Positions 34,393-44,952 of a stretch of 64,000 nt of DNA are shown here, in pieces. The translations under genes and the position numbers were made by a program. The stretch's first letter is position 1, and each line of letters begins with the position of its first letter. Origin of the DNA: CBDAPX01 sp965198725 (GTDB lineage: Bacteria; Pseudomonadota; Alphaproteobacteria; Rhodobacterales; Rhodobacteraceae); contig CBDAPX010000001.1 in assembly GCA_965198725.1 (NCBI GenBank), forward strand, positions 2,356,001 through 2,420,000, given 5' to 3'. The notes beneath the pieces were generated by a model. It worked only from the letters and a program-made list of their open reading frames with translations. It made no database searches and was not told where the DNA came from.

Positions 34393-37300
34393 CGATGACG
34401 ACCTGACATTCACCCCAGAAGCGAGTGTTCAAGCGGACTCGCTTTCGATCAGAACCGCCGGCGGCAACGATAGCCTTCTGGTTCAAGGAACTATCAACGT
34501 TACACTCGGCTCGATCATCAGTATGAGTAGCGGTGACGACACCGCCAAGTTTGATACCGGCAGCGCATTTACCACCGCCTATTTGTCTTTCTACAGTGGG
34601 GTAGGCGAAGACGAATTACTGATCGAAGGAGACGTGACTGCGACGGGCACGCCGCTTTTGCAGCCCAAATTGTCAGCTGGCGATGGCGGTACCCGGCCAG
34701 AGGATCTTAGCAACAAACAAAAACTGCGCTTTATGATGGGCGATGACAACGACACAGTCACGATCGTCCGAGATAGTGTTTTGACTGGCGCAGTGGAATT
34801 CTTTCTGGGTGCCGGCGATGACCGCATGCTGGTCGACACGCTTTCCAGCCAGGGTTTGACAGACTCGATTCTGATTGACGGTAAAGCGGGATCGGATGAA
34901 ATCACCATCCAAACATCTGGGAGCCTTTCAGGCAGTGAAGCGCGCGATTACGTCATCAACGTTCTCGATAGCGGCGCGCCTCATAGTGGCGAGGATATTC
35001 TGACCATTGATGGCACGGCAGACGCAGATGTGTTCCTGTTGCGTCGCATGGCGTTCAATCCGCAATATGATCTGCCGAATGAACTGTATTCGACCGAACA
35101 AGGACCGGGGGCCGGTTTTGTTGCCCTGCGGCACTGCACCGAGGATGAAATCCGCGCCAATTCGGATCCTGATGCGACTGTCGAACGGATCAATTACGAT
35201 CGGTCGATCAATGGCCGCCTGCAATTGAATACAAGAGCGGGCGCTGACGTGGTTGCCGTTGACGACAACGCCGCCATTACAACCATTGATGGCGGCGAAG
35301 GCGATGATACCTTCCAGATTGGCCAGCTTTACGGATCAGAGCGTGACTTTAACGCGGTTGCGGAGTTCGATGTCTTTGAAGATGCGACGGAGCTGACAAC
35401 GCGCGGTTACCTGTCCCGTGGCGCATCGCTACCTATGCTAATTCAAGGTGATGTGGGTAACGACATCTTCACCGTTTATTCCAACAAGTCGCCGATCCGC
35501 CTGGAAGGTAATGATGGGGATGACGATTTCGTGGTGCGGGCATTTGCCCTGTCTGACGGCAACTCGATTGCTGAAGGCACCGAGGTTCTGGGCGGCGCGG
35601 GCGATGATGAGGTCCAGTACAACATCAACGCCCCTGTGAACATCGACGGCGGTGCGGGCTTTGACGAGATTATCGTGCTGGGCACCGAACTGGCCGACAG
35701 CTTTGTGATTACCGAAGATGGGGTCTTTGGTGCGGGACTGAATGTTCAAACGTCAGGTCGAGAAGAGTCGATTGAGATCGATGGCCTTGAGGGCGACGAC
35801 ACGTTCTACGTGCTGTCGACCCGCGCCGGTGTCGGCTATACGATCATTGGCGGCCTAGGCAATGACCTCTTCGAAATGACCGGAGATGTCGATGAAAATG
35901 GCGTTGTAAGCCGTGATTTGGAAGGTCAGTCCGCTGTGGTGTTGCACGGCATCGACATCACGGATGCAAATCGCGATACCCGCTTTGATACTTTGTTCGT
36001 ACCGGGCGTTGATCTCAACGTTGCCAATGCAAACGAGGGCCAAGTTCGGATTGACACCGGAACGTCCGAAACGCTGGTTGTGAATGAAGCAACCGGAATT
36101 GTGGCAAGCTATGTTGTCAGCTTGGCAGGAACCGGACCTTTGTCCGCACCGGTCTTTGTCACCGTATCCGCGGCCCTGTCCTTGCTGCGTGAGCGTGAGG
36201 GCGAAGCTGACGCGTTCAACACCACACCGGGTGTCGAAGGCGCAAGCATTCAGGTCGCCGTGACTGATCCGGCCACCGATCCGAACGTTGAATGGGTGAA
36301 CGCGACCACGCTGACTTTTGACACAGCCGGAGAAGCGGCGGGTCAAACCATTTGGGTGCGCGCCGAAGACGACCTGCGCTCTGAAGGGACGCGCGATGTA
36401 TCGATCAGCCATTCGGTGATTTCGACCGACGCGACCTATGATCAGGCCGACGTCAAAGATGTTCTGGTGACTGTCTTTGACGACGAACGCCCGGATATCG
36501 TGATCGAAAATCCGAACCTGCTGGTTGTCGAAGGAAATACCATCACAGGCCAAACTGACAGTTATGAGGTTGGTTTGAGCACGGCACCGACGGAAACAAC
36601 CATTGTTCAACTGGAGTTTGACGAAACACAACTTGAGGTGACCAGCGCAGACAGCCGTTTCAATGCGATAGATATGACGTTGACCTTTGCTGCAGGCGAC
36701 GTTGGTCCGGTTCTCATGAACGTGGCCCCTGTCGACGACAGCATTGATGAAAGCCCTGTTGTAGAGGTCATCCAGCACGTCATCTTGACAGCTGGCGTTG
36801 ATTTCCAGGATGCGGACCGGGTCGATGTCGATGTGACCGTCTATGACAATGAAGCACCGGGCGTTCTGGTTCAGGAAACGGACGGTGACACGGTTGTTGA
36901 CGGCACAGATCCAAACGACACCGATACATATACGGTGCGGTTGACCTCTGCGGTTGAAGCCGGAAAAACCGTCACGATCAATGTAGGGCCGGATGGTCAG
37001 GTTCTCGCCGATGCCGGCGACGGCCAGGGATTTGTGGACGGCGAAGGTGTCGCAAAACTTGTCTTCGACGACACGAACTGGTGGATCCCTCAAACCGTCA
37101 CGTTGAAAGCGAACCCGGCCTTTGTGGTTGATGAAGACGCCCAGCCGCGCAAAATCTTTGCGCCGCAACCGCATCTGGTAAATCGTCTGCGTGGCCCGAT
37201 TGAAATCATTGGCGGCGAAACAGATGCAGATCGATCGTTGAAAGACGCGATCCTGTTGCCGGGTGAAACCGACAGCGATCTGTTTGACGTCGATATCAAC

Positions 37301-40300
37301 TTTGACGAAACGACAGGTATCGATCGTCTTAACGTCTATAATGACGCCAGCAATTCGGACGAGACCGTCACGATTACCTCGACCAACGTCTTCTTTGAAG
37401 GCATGAACGAGGGGCTTGAATTCGAAGAATTGCAATCGGATGGCACAACGTCGACTGTGCGTTTCGACGCCGGTATCACCTATGGCGATATTGAAATCCT
37501 CGAGGTTCTGAACGGCCGCGGCAACGACGACATCACAATCGAAAGCACGTTGGTTCCGACGGTTGATTCCACGCATGGGGGCATCACGATCGTCCACGGT
37601 GGCGGCGGGTCGGACAACATCGTCATTACTGGCGGCGGCGGCAGCCAGTCTCCGTTGGTGGTCTTTGGCGACACGTCAGCTGATGGCGTGCGGTATTCGG
37701 CCAGCTCTGACGAACCAAACGGAAATGGTGTCGGGTTCGACAACCCGGCGGCAGATTTCATCGATGCGCGCCTGTCAACTGCCGGCGTGGTCATCGATGC
37801 TGGCTTTGGCGATGACGAGATCTGGGGCAGCCAAGGCAACGACCAGATCGCAGGCCGTGAAGGCAACGATCTGATCTATGCCGAAAACGGTGATGATCAC
37901 GTATATGCGGATGGCGGGTTTGACATCGATCCGGGTGCCGCACTCGCAGAGGGCGTCGACCCGGAAACGGTTGCCTTTGCGGATGATACCCGTTTGCGGA
38001 CGCTGACGGCAGTTGTCGGACGCGAAGCACGCGGAGAAGACACGGTCTTTGGCGGGCAAGGCAGTGACATCATCTTAGGTGATGACGGCGTTATAGAACT
38101 CTTGCCGGAGACGGTGCGCCTGATCAACCCAGAGCTTGTTCAACGCGTGTACACCGTGAACGAGACCGATGCCGGCGTTCGCACTTTTGCGACAACCACG
38201 GCCAGCGGTATTGGCGGTGTCGACCTAATCACCACCGGCGGTGGCGGTGACGTTGTCTTTGGCGGCGCGGCTGGCGACCTGATTGACGCCGGCGCGGGTG
38301 ATTTTGATGACATCGTAATCGGTGACGAAGGCTTTGCCGACTTCACCGATGCGGGTGTCCTGATCGAGATCAAGAGCACGAATGAAGATGTCGGCGGTGT
38401 CGACAACATCTTTACCGGGGCTGGTCCGGACGTCGTGATTGGTGGTGCCTTTGGCGACAATATTGACGCGGGAACAGATGCCGGTGGCGACCTGTCGCGT
38501 GACTTTGTGATCGGTGACAGCGGTCAGATTCTGTTTACCGATGTCGGTGTGCTGACCTTCATGACCAGCACAGCGTCTGGTGTCGGCGGGCCGGACAACA
38601 TAACCACCGGCGGTGCTGGCGATATCGTTATTGGCGGCGCGGATGGTGACTTCATCGATACTGGTGCCAACAATGATGGCGATCTGGTACTCGGCGACGA
38701 AGGCTTCGCGATCTTCACCGAAGAGGGCATCCTTGTCGAACTCGTCAGCCTGAACGAAGCTGTTGGCGGCGGAGACATCATTGTGACCGGCGAAGGGCCG
38801 GACATCGTGATCGGTGGTGCGGATGATGACTTCATCGACGCCGGTATCGGCGATGCAACCGACGTCGTCCTGGGCGACAGCGGACGCGTCACATTGAACG
38901 GAACCGCAACATTTGATGCGCCGTCTGCAGAGGACGTGACCGGTGAGGAATACACAATCCTCAGCTTCAACTTTGGCGCTGTAAACCATGATGCGACAGT
39001 TGAAGGTGTGGCCGGAACGTCCACATCAGCGTCGACAAACGGCTTACCGGCACCACGGGCGGACAACTGGATCAACCTGAAAGACAAATCCGGTGTTTAT
39101 GGTGACAGTGGCCATGAACTGGTCACAGACGAAAACGGGGCCATCGTACCCGGTATCACGCTGGGCTGGCGCGTCAAAGACGATCATCTGCCGATTTATG
39201 ACGACGATGATCGTGACGATGACTTTGGCTATGACGATGATGATTATGCGGGTCAGGGCGACGATTGGGATAGCGATGACTATCTGAGCGATGACCGGTA
39301 CGACAAGAACCAGACCAAGTCGGACACGGATAGTCAGATCAGACCGTATGGCGATCAGGACAAAGCGCTTTTCGAAGGCTACCTATACGCCAATCGGTAC
39401 GAGACAATCGAAATTGTTGTCGAAGGCCTGGACCAGCATTTCGAAGAATATGATGTCTATCTCTATCTGGATGCTGACAACAGCAAGACAGAGAGCAAAG
39501 GTGACAGCGTGCGCACCGTTCGCATCGGTGCGGATGGCGTCGCGTACCTGAATGATCCCAAGGACAACACGTTCGATGGACAGTATCAGCGTTCGACATC
39601 TTCTGACCCGCACAACCCGGAGCTTGGTAACTACGTTGCTGTCGGCGGGCTCGTGGATGGCCGTTTGGTGATCGAGATTGACGTGCCATACGGTGCAAAC
39701 AAGAACGTGCCGGCTGTCTCGGGGCTTCAAATCGTGGGTCGGTCCTTGCCAATTGACCGGGTTGTCACAACCGCCATCGAGGTTGGCGGCAATGACTCTA
39801 TCCTGACGGGTGGCGGTGATGATGTCGTCTTTGGCGGCACGGGCAATGACCTGATTAACGCCGGCGGCGACACGGATGTCGGCATTCGCGACAATAACGC
39901 GGTCGTTGGCGACAATGGTCGCGCGACGTTCAAGCTGACCACCCCGCGCGAAGATCTGCAAAGCGGTGAACTGGGCGAGCTGCGCGAGTTGGAAACATTC
40001 AACGCGCCGGAAGAGTTCACGTTCGATGACCTTATCTTGACCGGAAACGGCGAGGATATCGTGATCGGTGGGCAAGGCAGCGACAAGATCGACACCGGCA
40101 ATCGCGGTCCACAAAACGCGGTGGATGATCAACTGTCTGGCAGCGAAGTCCGCACGGTCAGCATCAATTTTGCGAGCGGCGTAAGCGAAGGGTTTGTCGA
40201 AGGCGTTCTGGGATATGTTGCAGCCGACGATTGGAACAACTTTGACAATGATGGCGACGATGACGATCACGGTCGGGATGACGATGATGATCATGGGAAT

Positions 40301-40723
40301 GATCCAGAAACGCTGATCACCCAAGAGCACGTCTATGTCACAGTGGGTCAAGATCTGGACGACTGGCGTAAAGCCCGTTCTGCCGTGGTCGACAATCATG
40401 CTCAAATCAACCCCGACACCCAGAATGGGCGGATGTACAATGGTTATGTTCGGACGAACGGGAAATCCGTGCTGGGTGTCGATGTCGGCAATGTCGAGCA
40501 GTCGATCGGTACGGGGCCATACGATGTCTATCTGTACATCGATGCAGAAGACAAAGACTCCGCGCGCTACGATTCCTATCGCCTGGTGACACTTGGTGGC
40601 GATGGACCTGCGGTCAACGATCCGCGTGGGTTCACATTTGAAGGTGAATTCATTCCGTATGATCCGGCTAACCCGGAACAACCAGGCAATGTTGTTGTCT
40701 TCAGGGATGTTGTCGGAGACTAG
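34393..40723 (+). pseudogene. Giant LEPR-XLL/RTX protein, third segment (ends at in-frame amber)
   Basis: About 2,110 codons resuming right after the IS terminus with DDDLTFTPEASVQADSL. In order: beta-helical repeats (34.4-36.1 kb), two or three Calx-beta-like modules (about 36.2-37.1 kb, e.g. VEVIQHVILTAG and VTVYDNEAPGVLV), hemolysin-type GGxGxD repeats (about 37.6-38.1 kb), about four copies of a ~60-aa repeat (TGGGGDVVFGGAAGD ... VIGDEGFADFTDAGVL, 38.2-38.9 kb), and two copies of a ~250-aa module with poly-Asp inserts (38.95-39.75 and 40.16-40.85 kb). A TAG at 40721-40723 interrupts the second copy. The same frame continues beyond it. Confidence 0.8.
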
Positions 40724-42030
40724 TTCTCGATCCGCATCGTCAGAGACCTTTCTGGCGATGATGACGATTGGGGGGATGACGACGATGATGCTGGCGGCGA
40801 TTACAGCGGTCGTCCGTCCATCGCCGGCATGCAAATCGTGGGCGGCGAGAACAAGGACGACATCATCCCGCAGGGTGATTTTGACAGTGATCGGGTGTTG
40901 GGTGACCAGGGCGTGATCCGCGTCTTTGAGCGTCAAGCCTACGACATGGTTGCTGAACCTCGTGGTGTTCTGAATGCCGACGACATTATCAAGACCGGAG
41001 ACGATGGTGACGTCATCATCGGTGGTGATGACGGTGACAAGATCATGGGCGAGGATGGCGACGACATCCAAACCGGTGATAATGCGCGGGCCATTTTGTT
41101 CGAGGGTGAAGTCATCGGCTTTGGCGACAAAGGCGACGACGATAAGCACCAAGGAGACGATGACGACGATCACGGCGATGACGATGCCGATCCTTACAAC
41201 ATCAAGGGTCTTCAGCTGATCGCACCAACGGTTGGCGGCGACGATATCCTTGAAGGTGGTCGCGGCGATGACTGGTCGTTCGGCGGCGTCGGCGACGACA
41301 CTTATGTCTTCGCTGGCGAGCGGCTCGGCCATGATCGTGTTGTCGACGCGGGCGAAAACTATGGTGATGATGACGATTGGGGCGATGATGACGATGATTA
41401 TCGCGGCGGTGCGCCATCGGCCTTTATCCGTGATACCGGCGATGCGCTTGATTACAGCGACTTTAACGGACCGATTGACGTTCAGCTTGGCAAATCCGGC
41501 AAGCAGACGGTCAACGGACACCACGTTAAAGGTGATCTGAACTCGGCTGTCACATTGTTCTATGTAAACGCCATCGAAGATGTGGCCGGGTCGATTTACA
41601 GCGACCGCATCGACGGTAACAGCCGCAACAACGCGATCCTTGGCAACGACGGTAATGACCACATTACCGGCCTGGGCGGCAGCGACTTCCTTGATGGTGG
41701 CGTGGGCCATGACACCGTCTTTGGCGATGGCGGCGACGACGATGACGACTATCGCGGGGATGACGACGATGATGCATCGTCCATCGGACAGAATGTCATC
41801 TTGGGCGGGCTTGGCGACGATCTTCTCTTCGGTGGCATCGGCAACGACCTTATCGACGGCGAAGAGGGGGACGACACCCTTTATGGCGACGTCGGTGACG
41901 ACGATGACGATTACAAAGGTGATGATGACAACGATGATGCCTCTAACCTTGGACGGGATATTCTGTTTGGTGGTATTGGTCGCGACAAGCTAGTCGGTGG
42001 ATTCGGATCAGATGTTCTGGTTGGCGGCCC
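40724..42030 (+). pseudogene. Giant LEPR-XLL/RTX protein, last remaining segment (truncated by IS)
   Basis: Same frame as the previous segment, starting FSIRIVRDLSGDDDDWG. It completes the duplicated module (AGMQIVGGENKDD), then carries RTX repeats such as GDDGDVIIGGDDGDKIMG, NDGNDHITGLGGSDFLDGG and GGLGDDLLFGGIGNDLIDG interleaved with acidic cassettes (GDDDDDYRGDDDDDASS). The RTX Ca2+-binding repeats near the C-terminus point to type I secretion. The C-terminal secretion signal is missing: an IS3-family element begins at 42031 after VLVGGP, and no RTX sequence is found on its other side. Confidence 0.8.
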
Positions 42031-42064
42031 TGATCAGCCCCACCTGAGTGGTCCAATTTGATTG

Positions 42065-42922
42065 TTAGTGCATGATCGACCTTTGGTCCATCTGGACGAT
42101 GGTTTCGGGAGCCGGTGGGCGGTAGCCCAATGCACTGTGTGGTCGTTTCGTGTTGTAGTGCTTTCTCCATTGTTCGATCAGGATTTGGGCTTCACGCAGG
42201 CTGTAGAATGTTTCCCCGTTCAGGAACTCGTCGCGGAAACGGGCGTTGAAGCTTTCGCAGTACCCATTCTCCCAAGGGCTGCCTGGTTCGATGTAAGCCG
42301 TCTTCGCGCCGACAGCCTTGATCCAGTCCTGCACGGCTTGCGCAACGAACTCAGGGCCATTGTCGGAACGGATGAACGACGGGATGCCGCGCAGAATGAA
42401 CAGGTCGCTCAGCACATCGATCACATTGCCTGAGTTGAGCTTGCGATCCACGCGTATGGCCAAGCATTCCCGACTGTACTCGTCGATGATGTTGAGTGTG
42501 CGGAAAGCTTTACCATCGTCGGTGCGGCAGTGGACAAAGTCGTAAGACCAGACATGATCGCGGCGCTCTGGCCGAAGCCTGACACATGATCCATCATTCA
42601 GCCAAAGCCGCCCTTTCTTCGGTTGTTTCATTGGCACTTTCAGCCCCTCTCGTCGCCATAACCGTTCCACGCGCTTGTCATTCACATGCCAGCCAGCGTC
42701 TCTCAGTAGTGCCGCGATCCTACGATAGCCGTAGCGGCCATACTGCCGGGTCAGTTCGATCATATCAGCCACTAAACGTTCTTCATCCGGGCGACCCGCA
42801 GGTACTTTGCGCTGTGTGGATCGATGTTGTCTTAGAACCCGGCATGCCCGACGCTCCGAGATGTTCAGCTCAGCACGAACGCGATCAATACAGGCACGAC
42901 GACGAGCGGGGCTCAGAAGTTT
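42065..42922 (-). CDS. IS3-family transposase OrfB (made as OrfAB by -1 frameshift)
   Basis: The frame opens upstream of its first ATG (42772) into the overlap with orfA, so the catalytic protein is expected as an OrfAB fusion. The N-terminal HTH_21 region (RVRAELNISERRACRVL, YGRYGYRRIAALLRDAGW) is followed by the rve integrase core with catalytic Asp (WSYDFVHC), Asp (RSDNGPEF) and Glu (YCESFN). The coding sequence looks intact, so the element may be active. Confidence 0.88.
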   Translation of the reverse strand, partial: KLLSPARRRACIDRVRAELNISERRACRVLRQHRSTQRKVPAGRPDEERLVADMIELTRQYGRYGYRRIAALLRDAGWHVNDKRVERLWRREGLKVPMKQPKKGRLWLNDGSCVRLRPERRDHVWSYDFVHCRTDDGKAFRTLNIIDEYSRECLAIRVDRKLNSGNVIDVLSDLFILRGIPSFIRSDNGPEFVAQAVQDWIKAVGAKTAYIEPGSPWENGYCESFNARFRDEFLNGETFYSLREAQILIEQWRKHYNTKRPHSALGYRPPAPETIVQMDQRSIMH

Positions 42923-43191
42923 CCCTTTGCCGCCTCCGCCAAGATCAGCTTGTCCAGCGTCAGATCAGAAACGGCTTTGCGCAATCGCTCGTTCTCTTTT
43001 TGCAGACGCTTCAGTTCCTTCAATTGATCCGTGCCCATTCCGCCGTATTTTTTCTTCCACCGGTAGTAGGTCTGTTCAGTCACACCGATCTGACGGATCG
43101 CATCCAGACGCGGCATCCCTTGCCCCGTCAGAACCTCAACCTGCCGTAACTTCGTGACAATCTCTTCTGGCTTTGGTCGCTTGTTGGCCAT
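42913..43191 (-). CDS. IS3-family transposase OrfA
   Basis: About 92 aa starting MANKRPKPEEIV (ATG 43191; GGAGG lies 8-12 nt upstream). HTH_8-type DNA-binding domain (IRQIGVTEQTYYRWKKKYGG) and a C-terminal leucine-zipper-like helix (LKRLQKENERLRKAV). The slippery heptamer G GGA AAC (42919-42925, minus strand) immediately precedes its stop and is in the right phase to shift ribosomes into orfB. Confidence 0.88.
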   Translation of the reverse strand: MANKRPKPEEIVTKLRQVEVLTGQGMPRLDAIRQIGVTEQTYYRWKKKYGGMGTDQLKELKRLQKENERLRKAVSDLTLDKLILAEAAKGNF

Positions 43192-43437
43192 GTGTTTCCT
43201 CCGTTTCCTAAACATAGCGGAGGACCACTTCAGTGGGGGAAGACCAGTTTACTGGATCCCGGCGTATTGGTGCGCATTTGGAAACACGCCTGTGGAAGCG
43301 GTTCGTTGCGCCTGACGTTTTTATTCTGCCTGAAAATGCATCAAACTGTAGGCAATCACCTTGGATTGCGGTCATAGTCGGGTCATGGGGCGACGGTGTT
43401 ATTGAGTCGCCATCTGAATGAAGGGAGGCCAATTTTC

Positions 43438-44868
43438 ATGAGCCAGATTCGGGAACCAAGCTTTCGTGAAAGCGTTGATCTGATGTTTAACCGCGCAGTT
43501 GCCTTGATGGATATGCCGCCGGGGCTTGAGGCAAAGATCCGTGTTTGTAACGCGACTTACACGGTTCGGTTCGGCGTCCGTTTGCGCGGTGAGATCAAGA
43601 CATTCGTCGGGTATCGCGCCGTTCATTCAGAACATATGGAGCCGGTCAAAGGCGGCATTCGCTATGCGCCAAACGTCCATCAGGATGAGGTCGAGGCGCT
43701 GGCGGCGCTGATGACTTATAAATGCGCCTTGGTAGAAACGCCTTTTGGCGGTTCCAAAGGTGGGCTGTGCATCGACCCTCGGGATTACGACGAATATGAG
43801 CTGGAACAGATCACGCGCCGTTTTGCCTATGAACTGGCGAAACGGGACCTGATCCATCCATCGCAAAACGTACCCGCCCCCGACATGGGTACGGGCGAAC
43901 GGGAAATGGCGTGGATGGCCGACCAATACGCGCGGATGAACACCACTGATATCAACGCGCGCGCCTGTGTGACTGGCAAGCCGTTGAATGCCGGTGGTAT
44001 CGCCGGCCGTGTCGAGGCAACCGGACGCGGCGTGCAATACGCGCTGCAAGAGTTTTTCCGTCACCCTGAAGACATGGCGGCGGCGGGGTTATCCGGGTCG
44101 CTGGAGGGAAAGCGTGTTGTTGTGCAGGGGCTTGGCAACGTCGGCTATCACGCCGCTAAGTTTCTGAGCGAAGAAGATGGCAGCATTATCACCGGCATTA
44201 TCGAACGGGATGGTGCGCTGATCAGCGACACGGGCCTGAATGTCGAAGCGGTCCGGTCGTGGATCATGTCGCATCAAGGCGTCAAAGGCTATCCGGATGC
44301 AACCTATGTCGAAGACGGTGCATCGGTGCTGGAACAGGATTGCGACATTCTGATCCCCGCCGCGTTGGAGGGTGTGATCAACCTGACCAATGCAGCCCAA
44401 ATCAAAGCGCCTTTGATCATCGAAGCCGCCAACGGGCCTGTGACTGCAGGCGCGGACGATGTGTTGCGTCAGAAGGGGACGGTGATCATCCCGGACATGT
44501 ATGCCAACGCCGGGGGTGTCACCGTGTCCTATTTCGAGTGGGTCAAGAACCTTAGCCACATTCGCTTTGGTCGGATGCAGCGACGTCAGGAAGAGGCGCG
44601 GCATCAGTTGGTGATCAACGAACTGGAACGGCTCGATACCTATATGGGCGACGCATGGTCCATGTCGCCGGACTTCAAGGAAAAGTACCTGCGTGGTGCG
44701 GGCGAGTTGGAACTGGTCCGGTCGGGTTTGGACGATACGATGCGCATCGCCTACCAAGCGATGCGCGAAGTTTGGCATGGGCGCGATGACGTGACAGATC
44801 TGCGCACTGCCGCCTATTTGGTCTCGATCGAAAAAGTGGCGGCAAGCTATCGCGCCAAGGGATTGTAA
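43438..44868 (+). CDS. Glu/Leu/Phe/Val dehydrogenase (NAD(P)-glutamate dehydrogenase)
   Basis: 476-aa oxidoreductase interconverting glutamate and 2-oxoglutarate plus ammonia. The substrate domain has VKGGIRYAPNVHQDEVEALAALMTYKCALVETPFGGSKGG with catalytic lysines, then PAPDMGTGEREMAWMAD. The NAD domain has VVQGLGNVGYHAAKFL, then IPAALEGVI, EAANGPVT and PDMYANAGGVTVSYFEWVKN. The start at 43438 follows AAGGGAGGCC. The longer open frame upstream reaches toward the IS end and is not needed. It is 191 bp from the IS terminus, so its promoter may be near the junction. Confidence 0.92.
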   Translation: MSQIREPSFRESVDLMFNRAVALMDMPPGLEAKIRVCNATYTVRFGVRLRGEIKTFVGYRAVHSEHMEPVKGGIRYAPNVHQDEVEALAALMTYKCALVETPFGGSKGGLCIDPRDYDEYELEQITRRFAYELAKRDLIHPSQNVPAPDMGTGEREMAWMADQYARMNTTDINARACVTGKPLNAGGIAGRVEATGRGVQYALQEFFRHPEDMAAAGLSGSLEGKRVVVQGLGNVGYHAAKFLSEEDGSIITGIIERDGALISDTGLNVEAVRSWIMSHQGVKGYPDATYVEDGASVLEQDCDILIPAALEGVINLTNAAQIKAPLIIEAANGPVTAGADDVLRQKGTVIIPDMYANAGGVTVSYFEWVKNLSHIRFGRMQRRQEEARHQLVINELERLDTYMGDAWSMSPDFKEKYLRGAGELELVRSGLDDTMRIAYQAMREVWHGRDDVTDLRTAAYLVSIEKVAASYRAKGL

Positions 44869-44952
44869 ACGCGAAAAAAATATTGACAGCCGGGCTGGAA
44901 ACTGGCCCGGTGGTCCTACATATGCTGCAATGCAGACATAAGGGATGGACCG

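Larger units (their letters stand above)
42031..43246 (-). mobile_element. Complete IS3-family insertion sequence (1216 bp)
   Basis: Imperfect terminal inverted repeats: TGATCAG.CCCCAC...AGTGGTCC at 42031-42054 and its counterpart ending at 43246 (TGGTCTTCCCCCAC...AGTGGTCC on the minus strand). They begin with 5'-TG as usual for the family. It contains orfA and orfB on the minus strand with a canonical -1 slippery heptamer. No target-site duplication is visible (CCC to the left, GTT to the right), suggesting rearrangement after insertion. A truncated inverted copy lies at 33725-34392. Confidence 0.9.

Noticed and set aside
28757..40723. Amber codon reassignment (TAG as sense) as explanation of the in-frame TAGs
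   Set aside because: dnaG, rpoD and the enolase-superfamily gene in this window end naturally with TAG, and a third gene is interrupted by TAA instead.
39383..41710. Long antisense open frame in the RTX region
   Set aside because: Val/Ile/Ala-rich product mirrors GAC/GAT-rich RTX repeats on the plus strand; no plausible start context.
37600..41950. Repetitive DNA considered as a CRISPR array or satellite repeat
   Set aside because: Repeats are degenerate at DNA level and conserved only as amino-acid RTX and poly-Asp motifs in one reading frame.
43233..43421. 62-codon ORF from the IS end toward glutamate dehydrogenase, considered as the missing C-terminus of the RTX protein
   Set aside because: No RTX or secretion-signal character; it starts inside the IS terminal repeat. 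Probably non-coding promoter DNA.
44883..44911. TTGACA as promoter of the outer-membrane protein gene
   Set aside because: No matching -10 hexamer at 16-18 bp; the sequence there forms a small hairpin instead.
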